Shown piece after piece: positions 55,401-64,000 of a DNA stretch of 64,000 bases; the first letter of the stretch is position 1, and every line of letters starts with the position of its first letter. This DNA is from Smallanthus sonchifolius (lineage: Eukaryota > Streptophyta > Magnoliopsida > Asterales > Asteraceae). The translations under genes and the position numbers were made by a program. The notes under the pieces were generated by a model that did not search any database, had not been told where the DNA came from, and was given only the letters and a program-made list of their open reading frames with translations. Location: positions 50,189,486 to 50,253,485 of the forward strand of contig CM042040.1 in the NCBI GenBank assembly GCA_023525975.1. Reading direction: 5' to 3'.

Positions 55401-58400
55401 ACCTTATTCAACGCCTAGGGCTTTTCATACATATTTGACAAAGCCTTCATTAAACCACACACTATCGTTTCGTTCACAATGTTGAACACAACACTTTTAG
55501 CCAATGAAAGCTTGACTACTCACAAGGCTTTTTTGTCCAATATTGCCCAATCCTCATGACATTTTATCTGGTTTCTTCTCTGACAACTTTTGGTATAAAT
55601 CTCTCTGATACAGATTATCGTCAATTTGCATCTTCCAAAAATAAAGTCCTACCCATCAAACTTATCAATCTTAATTTTCCCTCCTCTGCCATGACAATAA
55701 ACTACCAAAACGCGGCTGATCGAATCAAGGTTGAAAACAATGAACAAACACAACAATGACGGCGACCTGAACTTGACAACTGTTCTATTAAACACTGTCT
55801 TGGCAATCAATCTCAAGAAACCGGCATCAAACGGGTTTGTTCAGCGGCGCTGAACAGTAGACACCAGCACAAAGGCTGCCGAAGTTAGGGTTTGGCGGCG
55901 GCGGTAGTAGAGGCGCGGAAGCAAGACAACTTTTTTCTGTTGGCAGTAGAGCAGGCGGTGATAGAACAGCGGCACGATTAGGCTAATTGGCGGCGGGTCT
56001 TCGAACTGTTCCGAAGCTCTGATACCAGTTGTTAGGTCTGGAACTGATCAGAATACATACAAACACTATCTCACACGCACACAATCAGAAAAGGAAATGG
56101 AACACAAGTATTTTACGTGGTTCGATCGGTGTGACCTACGTCCACGGGCTGCAACTAGTGCTATATTATTATTCAGGTGCTCAAGGAATTACAAGTACAT
56201 CCCTCAGTATTTAAAGACTAATTCTAGGGTTAACAGATTTATTTAGGGCCAGCTGAAAATTAAACAACTTGTTTACTTTGGTCTGCGGTTTGTCAATAAT
56301 AAAGTAGGCCGGACCAAAGCTAGGGCCGGCTGCCCTCCCTTGGCCGAGCCTCCACAACATCGGCGGCCAACATGATGAATCATCTCTTTAGTTAGTCTCA
56401 CAACATAAAAATGCTAGATGCCCATCTTATCTGGTAATGTTTATTATTCCATATATTTTAGCGTTGTAATACAAATAGCAAATATCTCAAGGTGTTAGCT
56501 CATACATGATATACATGATTGTTATTTTACAAGAGTGTAATACAACTAGTTTCCATATAATTCAATTTGCTTGGGTAACAAGAGTTGTATGATAAAATAA
56601 CTGAAATATATTTTGAAAGCCAACTAAACAGCAGCTTATTTACTTTGTTAAATTGTAAAGGTGCCTAGAGTATGTGACCGTTAAACAATCTTCATACTTC
56701 TATTGTTGGTATTTTTATGCATATTTATAGCATTTGGTTGTTTGCGCTCATATCAAAACTGAGGAAACAAGGCAACACATTAGATCATTTATCACTTTAT
56801 TGACAATTTGAACAATACGCTCTTCATGTTTGCAACTTCTGAATTCTATGATTGGTTACCATCAAAAACACATTTGCTGACATGTTGTGATTGAAGCTTG
56901 TGTATATGGTGGTAAGATAGTGTGTGATTATTCTCACAGGTTGCTGATGTGAAGAAAAATATAGAAACTGTCCAAGGATCAGATGTTTATCCTGCTGCAC
57001 AACAGATGCTTATCCATCAGGGTAAAGTGCTTAAAGATGCCACCACCTTGGAAGAGAACAAAGTTGCCGAAAATTCTTTTATCGTCATTATGTTATCTAA
57101 GGTAAAACAACCCTCCCCCCCCATTTTTTTTTCTCTTGACACCCAAATTTTTTATCATGTCTTTAAGGAAGAAAGGAAGTGTTCTGGTTGAACAAAAAAT
57201 TGCCACCTAAATGGAAACTAAAGATTTCACGTGGTCTATTGTGTGAAATATTTTGTTGGCTTATTGTGAGAAATATCTAGTGTATTTTTCGAATATACAT
57301 CGGTCAATCATGTTGGGTTGGCAGGTTACGGGTTAGCGGGTTGAATAGTCAACCATTCACGACCCATATATCTATTCGTATCGTGTCTTGTCAGACATAT
57401 AAAGTCGTATCTTGTTCGTGTGGACCCGTTTATTGTTCATTTACGAATATGAGTAATACCTAGCGACTTGGTAACAGTTTAAATAACCAATTACTCTGGC
57501 TCAAATAAAACCTTTTTTTGTAGTTGGTGTCCTTTTAATTATTTTTATTTCTTTACCTCTCATTCCCAATTAAAGAACTTGGTTATATGTATTTAGCTCG
57601 AGGGATGAGGATTTGTGGAAACGAAGTGAAAGGATCGGATAATAGGTAGCTAGAAGTTAGATATGATGAAAAAGTTTGTTGGAAATTAGGAGGTAATAAA
57701 AATTTCAAGACGAAAATTAATTTCGCTTTTGAAAATTAATAGTTAGAGGGAAAATTAAAAATCAAAATACTAAATTTGAATTTATAACAATTTTTGAATA
57801 ACCCCCTTTAAAATCTAAATAGGAATGTATTTAAAACTCTTAAACGGGTTAACAGGTTAACCCATTTGTTAAACGGGTCGTATTCGGGTTGATCTGTTTA
57901 ATATAACAAGTTATATTATTCGACCAAAAACCTTATTATTTTCATGTTGTGTTTCGGGTCGTTGCAGGAATTGCCGCCCCTGACCCCTTATCTATATCCC
58001 ATCACGCTAGATGTTTTGTAAAAGTCATTCTAGCTAGGAACGTAGATGCAGTGTTTGTGTTTTGAGACTATGAATATGAAATTTCTGTATAGCCTGTAAA
58101 TGTGTGATACATATGAGAGGTTTTAGTGCATACCACAGCCAGATAAGCTGGTCGATGAGATGTTGACCCCTGTGTTAAACTTATTGATGCAAGATGAATG
58201 TCAGGACTTAAAGTTCATTGATCCGAGTATATTTATGTTCATACATTTTATTTTCTAAGTTTGTTTCCAATGTTGAATGCAGAGTAAGGTACCCTCTGGC
58301 CAAACTTCAACAACAGAAACTGCCAGTAAGGTATTAACTTTTTTTTTCAACTTCTATTGTCTTCCACTTTTAGTGTTGTTCTAGTTACATCTCATCGATT

Positions 58401-59968
58401 GTGCTGTTCTAGACAAGTGCCGCTTCCCCTGCGCCGGCTGTTGCTCAAGCTCCTCCAGCTGTCGTTCAAGCTCCTCCAGCTGTGACACAGTAAGTTTAAG
58501 CTGCTACATTTTTTTGTAATTCTAAATTTTAATCAAAATACAATTTCTGTTATTAATATACCTTTCTATGAAAGCAGGCCTGCAGTTGTTTCTTCTTCTC
58601 CAGCTTCAGCAACTATTGTGAACGCTCTGTTAGTATTTCTCCAATAAGATGGGATGGCTAACAACATTCTTAAATTAATTAATACGCACATTAGGGTGTT
58701 TCACTGAAGTATGTTGGTGATGCTTTGATTACAGGTCAGAGAATGTATATGATCAAGCAGCATCAAATCTTGTTGCTGGAAGCAATTTGGAGGGTACAAT
58801 CCAGCATCTTCTTGATATGGGTGGTGGGATTTGGGATAGGGATACAGTCGTTCGTGCTCTTCGTGCCGCTTTTAACAATCCCGAACGGGCTGTTGAGTAT
58901 CTGTATTCTGTATGTTCTTTAATGCCTTATTATTCTAATATTTTTTTTGAAACTAAACCCGCAGCAGGAAATTTGACACCTCTATATATCTCTTGCCAGG
59001 GTATTCCTGAGCCAGCCGAACTTCCTCCGGCTGCGGGAGCTTCATCAGTGCCAGGTGTGCAGACCATGAACCCCCTTGCTCAGCCTCCACAAGCTGCACA
59101 ACCGGCAGCTGTGCCCTCAACTGGACCAAATGCAAATCCATTGGATCTCTTTCCACAGGTATTGCTGTTTGCTAGTCAATCTTCATCTGGAATGTTTTTA
59201 AATAATAAACGTGTAATATTTGGTCTAGGGTCTTCCTGACATGGGTGCAAATGCTCCTGCTGGTGCGGCAGGAAACCTTGATTTTCTCCGCAACAGTCCA
59301 CAGGTATTCAACACATACACACAGATACTAGAGGTTCACCTAAATAAATAACCATCTGTTTTGCTGTTTCCAGTTCCAAGCACTTCGAGCCATGGTGCAA
59401 GCGAATCCACAAATTCTGCAGGTATTATGTCAAATTGTTTTTTAAACGACACACACAAACATGAGTAGATGCATGATGTTATGATTGTGATTTTTACAGC
59501 CTATGCTTCAAGAGCTGGGAAAGCAAAACCCTCACTTGGTGAGACTCATTCAAGAGCATCAGGCTGATTTTCTTCGATTGATCAATGAGCCTGTTGAAGG
59601 CGGAGAGTATGTTCTGTCTCTGTATTCTTCCTTATATTGTGTTCTTGATTTAGTTTATTAATAGGGCCTAGATTTCAGGAACGTACTTGGGGATCTTGCT
59701 GCAGCAATGCCACAGGCAGTGACTGTTACACCTGAGGAACGTGCAGCCATTGAACGCGTCAGTCTTATTTTTCTTGTTTTTTGCACATGCTTGAATGATA
59801 ATGGAAACAATTTGGATTTAAAAATTAACGGTGAGGTAATATTTGTTTCAGCTTGAAGCAATGGGATTCGATAGATCACTAGTATTAGAGGTGTTTTTCG
59901 CATGCAACAAGAACGAGGAACTGGCAGCCAATTACCTATTAGATCACATGCACGAATTTGAAGACTAG
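49659..59968 (+). CDS. RAD23: RAD23 ubiquitin receptor / proteasome shuttle, 12 exons
   Basis: Carries polyubiquitylated proteins to the 26S proteasome and binds XPC/RAD4-type repair protein. Exons: 49659-49724, 56940-57101, 58283-58330, 58413-58489, 58578-58628, 58735-58909, 59000-59158, 59229-59303, 59374-59421, 59500-59606, 59679-59757, 59852-59968; all introns GT-AG; 1164 nt, 387 aa. Domains: UBL at 1-76 (MKVFVKTLKGTHFEIEV, MLIHQGKVLKD); a Pro/Ala linker; UBA1 at about 137-190 (LDMGGGIWDRDTVVRALRAAF, NPERAVEYLY); XPC-binding at about 262-320 (FQALRAMVQANPQILQPML); UBA2 at about 340-383 (LEAMGFDRSLVLEVFFACNKN, ending HEFED). Close in length and order to Arabidopsis RAD23 proteins. Intron 1 is 7.2 kb and full of transposons; intron 2 is 1.2 kb; the rest are short. 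The gene looks intact. The 5'-UTR probably lies in 49480-49658. Confidence 0.95.
49725..51676 (+). other. first part of RAD23 intron 1
   Basis: About 2 kb of ordinary intron sequence after the donor GTTAGT; T-rich, no ORF, no recognised element. Confidence 0.7.
51677..52307. repeat. DNA-transposon-like repeat with ATATCGG motifs
   Basis: Short inverted ends ATGCAGT...ACTGCAT enclose 631 bp. Many ATATCGG/CCGATAT motifs lie near both ends (51688-51725 and 52150-52295), the pattern of a non-autonomous hAT-like element. No ORF of note and no clear target duplication. Confidence 0.5.
52308..53138. repeat. DNA-transposon-like repeat with GCGAGGCG ends
   Basis: Inverted ends GGTTTAAAAA-x-GCGC (52309) and its complement GCGC-x-TTTTTTAAACC (to 53138), each followed inward by dense GCGAGGCG/CGCCTCGC repeats. 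An (AT)n run lies at about 52410-52462. About 830 bp; no transposase. It directly abuts the ATATCGG repeat. Confidence 0.6.
52410..52462. repeat. (AT)n microsatellite
   Basis: About 26 uninterrupted AT units inside the GCGAGGCG repeat. Confidence 0.95.
53836..56359 (-). mobile_element. non-autonomous copia element (gag-PR only) in RAD23 intron 1
   Basis: Two LTRs of about 0.3 kb: 56030-56359 (5' LTR, minus strand) and about 53836-54131 (3' LTR), sharing GTGTGACCTACGT and GGGCCGGCTGCCCTCCCTTG. PBS TGGTATCAGAGC on the minus strand at 56027-56016. The 1.9-kb interior has gag and protease traces only; no RT or integrase. Opposite in orientation to RAD23. The 3' LTR seems to lack its outer TGTTG. 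Confidence 0.85.
54132..56012 (-). pseudogene. decayed copia gag-protease
   Basis: On the minus strand, a gag start of the copia UBN2 type is recognisable (KIKIDKFDGYDFYFWKMQI, about 55690-55630, then LYQ and SEKKPDKMS to about 55560). A protease motif SWVMDSGASFHT follows near 54905-54940. Many stops and frame changes lie between. The downstream frame at 54522-54220 is of unknown nature. No polymerase domains fit in the remaining length. Confidence 0.75.
57306..57985. repeat. hAT/MITE-like repeat in RAD23 intron 2
   Basis: Dense GGGTTAACGGGTT/AACCCGTT-type motifs near both sides (57330-57440 and 57840-57960) and, at the right, GGGTCGTTGCAGGAATTGCC followed by gcccctg, the complement of a common hAT MITE end (CAGGGGCGGCAATT). 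The left end is not clear, so it may be truncated. Confidence 0.5.
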
Positions 59969-60178
59969 TTATAGTGCTGATTGTTGAAATGGAATGTGGT
60001 TATTTTTCTATTTTATGTCCGAGCTGAGGAAATATGGGGGGTGTCGCGGAAAACCAAAATTGGATTGTAACCGGATTCTCTGTTCTCGTATTTAATTTGC
60101 AACTGCATTGTATGTTGGACTTTCAGATTGTCTCCACATCTTTTATCTAGAACAAGGCAGGGTCAACGCTCTAAACGG

Positions 60179-60230
60179 ACACACACACACACACATCTAT
60201 ACTATATATTAAATAAAGGTTTTCAATGAC
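60179..60230 (+). repeat. (CA)n run and Helitron-like 5' text
   Basis: (AC)n at 60179-60194, then TCTATACTATATATTAAATA and ACACGTG at about 60230. The same TCTATACTA...ACACGTG text occurs, inverted, at the right end of repeat A (about 48061). Suggestive of a Helitron start; no matching 3' end found. Confidence 0.35.
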
Positions 60231-61120
60231 ACGTGTTGCCTTCATATTCATTCTAATCATCTTTTTTCCGTCTCTCTTGTATTAAATACACTTTTAACTA
60301 TGTTGTAATTCTTTGAGAATTCAATCTCTTAGTTGTGTGATTACTTTCTACGTAAATCAGGTGAGTTTTCACGACCCCTTTTACAGTTTTATCTTGGGGG
60401 AGAAAACATGTCGCAAACTATTTTTGGAATATTGTATTCATATGTTATCAATGCTAAAGCTAAGCATAACACGCTATCATTGAAAGTCCTCAACACACAT
60501 CGAACCGTTAATATGGATCTTAGCGAGGTAATGTTTAGTAGTACTACTGGGTTTGACAAATTCCACCCGCGTTAGTCGCGCTAACTCGATTGGAGGTCGA
60601 ACGGGTGAAATGTTAGCCAACTCACATCGCCAGAGTTGATAGACCTGGCAGGAGGCAAATAAACAAATAGTCAGCTTCGGTTGCGAGTACTTTAGTTAAA
60701 CATGCAACGTAGGTTAGCTACCTATAGATACATATTGAATGTACAATAATCTGGTAAACGTTTATTTATATATTGAAACCTGTGAACTCACCAACCTCGT
60801 GTTGACATCTTTTCTTACATGTTTTCTTAGGTCGCTAAGTTAAGGCACATGTGCACTTCTAGGACATGCATGGAGTCCTACATTGATTTCTGATTTAATA
60901 TTACATTTGGATTTTTTTCATTTATGTTTTGGACTGGACTTTTGGGCGCATTTGTTTTGCGCATTTACCTTCTTTTATTGCTTCCGCATTTACTCTAATC
61001 GTTATGATATTTCTATTTGTAACATCCCAAAAATAAAACGACAGTTATAATAACGGAATAAACGAACAAGGCATGACGGGCCGGGCCGGCGGGCTAGAAG
61101 GGGCGAACAGGGGAGCCTCC

Positions 61121-61131
61121 CCTATAAATAG
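61121..61131 (+). promoter_or_regulatory. putative TATA box of the solo LTR
   Basis: CCTATAAATAG about 100 bp into the LTR, directly after the small palindrome GGGGAGCCTCCCC. Confidence 0.55.
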
Positions 61132-61487
61132 CCTAAGTCACCAACCTTTCTCTCATTTGCAACATCTAGAGAGAGAAACCGTAGAGAGAGAAAGTTAGCG
61201 GATCGACCCGAGATTTCAACCAAGAGTTGCTCCATAGCTTATGAGAAGAACCTCCGGATCAGAAGCTCGATACAGGTAACGATCTAGCCTAGATCTAAGT
61301 TTTTGTTCGTTTTGGGGTTTTTCGGGTTTTAGATGAAAAGGTAACGTTTTTACGGATGAAACTGGAATAAAAACATAGATTTGAGTTCCTTAATGAAAAG
61401 CAAACGTTTTGAATGTAAACAAGTTCGGGATCTTGACGTGATCAGACCCGAATGTGAAAGTTAGGGTTTTTTTATGAAGAGGGTCCT

Positions 61488-61572
61488 GCGTACTTATCAA
61501 GTACGCATGAAGCAAAATTTGCGCACCTATTAAGTACGCAAGAACAAGGCCCTGCGCACTTGCTAAGTGCGC
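61488..61572. repeat. three GCGNACTT...AAGTNCGC palindromes in solo LTR
   Basis: At 61488-61506 (GCGT...ACGC), 61521-61539 (imperfect, GCGCACCT...AAGTACGC) and 61554-61572 (GCGC...GCGC). Regular 33-bp spacing. Same pattern as the copia element's palindromes. Confidence 0.9.
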
Positions 61573-62931
61573 AGGCATCAGGCTGGTTAAGTAAAGTCAG
61601 TATGTTTAGAAGGGTAAACCATTAGAGTCGGGATTTGGTCTGATGTGTATTTAACTAATCAATTCAGATCGGAAGTGACGTTGTGGGACCTTTGTTTAGG
61701 ACAACCCAGATTAGCTTATCCGGTGAGTTCTATAAGCCCTCTTTTAAATGTTTTGAATAATATTTTTGGGCTGGTGTGCATACATAACGATGTGACTATT
61801 TTATAAAACGATGTTTATGAATGTTGTATGTGACGTTTTATAAATTGATGTTTATGAACGATGTTTTGGAAGGAAGGGTTATGAAAGAAGTGTTTATGAA
61901 ATATTTTGCCAAAAGAAGTTTATGAAATGTTTATGAATGAATGAATGATTTTTAATAAAACGTACGAATGCTTTAACTGAAGTTTTGAAGTAAAAGAAGT
62001 GAATGTTTACGAAAGTCACAAACGAACGAATCTGTCAATATTCCTTAGGGAATGAAGGTTATGGGTATGGGAAGTATGTTATAGGCCTTTACCTTTTAGG
62101 GGCCTTTGTGGCTGGCTAACTGTTGTACAACTGGGGTGATGACGGTCACCAAGGAGATTATCGTGATCCTTGAAGTTGGTACGATTTACCTTACGGGGTA
62201 GTCGTGCTTGAAGTTTGGTACGTGTCATCCTTGCGATGCCGTGCTTGAAGTTTGGTGTTGAATAACCTAAGCATCGGGACCTAGGAGTTCTTCACCCGAA
62301 GGACAGTACGGTGTTGATGGGCCTAGTGGTGGTGATCTTTAGGTTATTCCACTAGTATGTGACGTTTGGATTTGACGGTTACGAGAAGGCGCGGATTCGA
62401 TATGTTCGTTGACTTATGTTTATGATGTTATGTTTATGTTATTGCATGTTTTCGTACTCTTTTATTAATGAAGTTAAATGATATGTTTTTGGCAAATATT
62501 TGAAGTAAGGTTTTATGAAAAGCTAGAACTCACCAGCGTAGCTGACTTTTTAGTATGCACATTCAGGTTAAGGCAGGTTATGATGATGGATGGTGATGCT
62601 GGGCAGCTTGATGAGTTACCCGGATGATATGAAGACTGGCATCCCATTATGATTAACTTATGTTATGTTTATGTAATAGACTATTTTACGCTCCTGCATG
62701 TTGAACAATGTCACGATTATGTTTTAATGAAATTTTCCGCTGCGTTGTTTTGATATTCAAGTATAAGAACTGTTTGTGAATGAGTAAATCCAACGAGTGA
62801 GGCCTCCCGGGTTTGGGCCCTTACACTATTTAAGTCCCATTTAGTGTCGTTCAATGTAACTAATGACTGAGATCCTGGTTTGTCACTTCCCAAACGGTAA
62901 AACTCCGTTAGTTGAATTTGGGGGTGTGACA

Positions 62932-64000
62932 CTATCTAGACTCTTACTCAACTAACTGAACTGGATTATATTTGGGGGGGGGGGGTTGTGTTTAAGTATG
63001 ATTTAACTAATGGACTCTTGACTAATGACAACCAAATATAAAGCAACAGACTTTAGACGACTCACCAATAGGGGAAGCAGTACCTAGACCGTGAATCCTA
63101 TGCATGTACCTTGAAACTCTCTCGGATACGAAAACTATGATGGAACCGGGTTCTTAGAATACGACACACTTAGACAACCTAGTGGATCCCGTATCATTCT
63201 CCAGGTGTGACCAAAAAGGAAACCCTAAGGGACGTGTAAAACTCACCAGTTAGTTAGATTACTTCTCAGCTATCTCCAACAACACTAAAGTACTCGCTAG
63301 ATAGATTACATCTCAGTCTCACTATCTCAATACACCTCTGAATGCACGGAGTAACTTGAATTCATTTGAAAAGACACAGAATAACGACAATAGGAAAACC
63401 TAGGACACCCTCCTTTTAGAGCAGTTGACCTAGAAAACCTAACATCAAAGATTACCTGTCTACTTCTCACCTCTCAGCTATTGAAGCAGGCAGAATACCT
63501 AACCCTAACAAACTTTTAATCGATGTTCCTATGGATACGATGTCAGTGAACCATAAACCAATCACGTGCACAAAGCTAGTGACCTAATATGCAACCATAC
63601 ATGAAAGACATTCACAAAATAGCATATGGAACATTCAAAAGATTATCAATCAAGATCAAATACGCATACACATCCAATCAAACAAAACCAAATTCTTCAC
63701 TTTAATATTAATCCATCAACAAATATCCGAAATCAGAAAGAAAACCAATTAACAAAGCATAATCATCATAGTCTAGGTAGTCCAAGAAATCTAGCCTACA
63801 ACCATTATCAAAACATCAGCACAAAGTCTAATATCCAGAATCATGGTGCAAGATAGACGAATCAAATAACAAAAGATAAGAAACATAAACCGAAAATACG
63901 ATAATCCAATCGATCCACGCATCCAACGCTTCAATCCTTGATCCCTTTAGACTTCACCCACTTGAAATCTCCAAAAAGTCCTTAACTTTACGTCTGGAAT
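62932..64000. other. no gene recognised
   Basis: About 1.07 kb after the LTR end. A G12 run lies near 62974-62985. The right part is A-rich and without motifs. The frame at 63626-63856 is His/Asn/Gln-rich low complexity and not a credible gene. Confidence 0.6.

Larger units (their letters stand above)
61018..62825 (+). mobile_element. solo LTR with perfect target duplication
   Basis: 1808 bp, TGTAACATCCC ... GGGCCCTTACA, flanked by the 5-bp duplication CTATT (61013-61017 and 62826-62830). Promoter-like CCTATAAATAG at 61121-61131. No coding sequence. The family is not identified; TGTAACATCC at its start is also seen at the start of E2's LTR. It is a product of LTR-LTR recombination after insertion. 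Confidence 0.92.
60350..62931 (+). repeat. Tekay-type LTR fragment split by a solo LTR
   Basis: 60350-61017 plus 62826-62931 make one LTR end of the family at 41003-41742 (shared TTATCTTGGGGGAGA, ends GGGGGTGTGACA). The insertion at 61018-62825 separates them. No PBS follows 62931. The 5' start is missing. Confidence 0.85.

Noticed and set aside
58725..59239. ORFs of 65 and 150 codons in the RAD23 region
   Set aside because: The second merely runs through RAD23 exons 6 and 7 and the intron between them; the first is out of frame. Splice sites give the better model.

Overview
This is nuclear DNA of a flowering plant. The one host gene is a plant-type RAD23 with 12 exons, and nearly everything else is plant transposable elements: Sirevirus-type Ty1/copia, Tekay/Del-type chromovirus Ty3/gypsy, Tat-like gypsy tails, one hAT element and one SINE. 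The copia element's extra ORF and the gypsy families look like those of Asteraceae, but that is an inference from general flavour, not a search result.

Layout. 1-9793: 3' part of a + strand Sirevirus-like copia element (broken gag-pol, a 2.4-kb spacer, a long envelope-like third ORF in one frame with two in-frame stops, 3' LTR). 9794-12892: tail and LTR of a Tat-like gypsy element. 12893-19583: minus-strand Tekay-like element, truncated in RT, with PR, gag, an extra coiled-coil leader ORF, PBS and a 2.9-kb 5' LTR. 19584-27966: + strand Tekay element E1. 27967-38591: + strand Tekay-like element E2 with a duplicated LTR-end/PBS/leader. 38592-41002: minus-strand copia pol fragment. 41003-41742: Tekay LTR fragment. 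41743-44395: second Tat-like tail. 44396-48907: two copies of an unclassified repeat, the first carrying a near-complete hAT element with an uninterrupted transposase ORF. 48979-49216: tRNA-derived SINE. 49659-59968: RAD23, all splice sites readable, 387 aa, with a 7.2-kb first intron holding a gag-PR-only copia element and two DNA-transposon-like repeats. 60350-62931: Tekay LTR fragment split by a solo LTR with a perfect 5-bp target duplication. 62932-64000: no gene recognised.

RAD23 is the only gene likely to serve the plant: it shuttles ubiquitylated proteins to the proteasome. The hAT element is the only transposon here with an intact-looking enzyme. All retrotransposon polyproteins carry stops, frameshifts or lost catalytic residues.

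The most unusual signals are non-coding. (1) A 19-bp inverted repeat, GCGNACTTNNNAAGTNCGC, occurs in clusters in the copia element (LTR and spacer) and in an unrelated solo LTR, with the outer N pair changing in a complementary way. (2) The two Tat-like tails share hairpins of different stem sequence with an AGGA-type loop, nearly always followed by AGTGTGGGG. (3) The Tat-like LTRs carry other palindrome clusters. (4) Several Tekay-type LTRs carry tRNA-like stretches with A- and B-box matches. (5) The hAT insertion has a natural empty site about 0.9 kb away.
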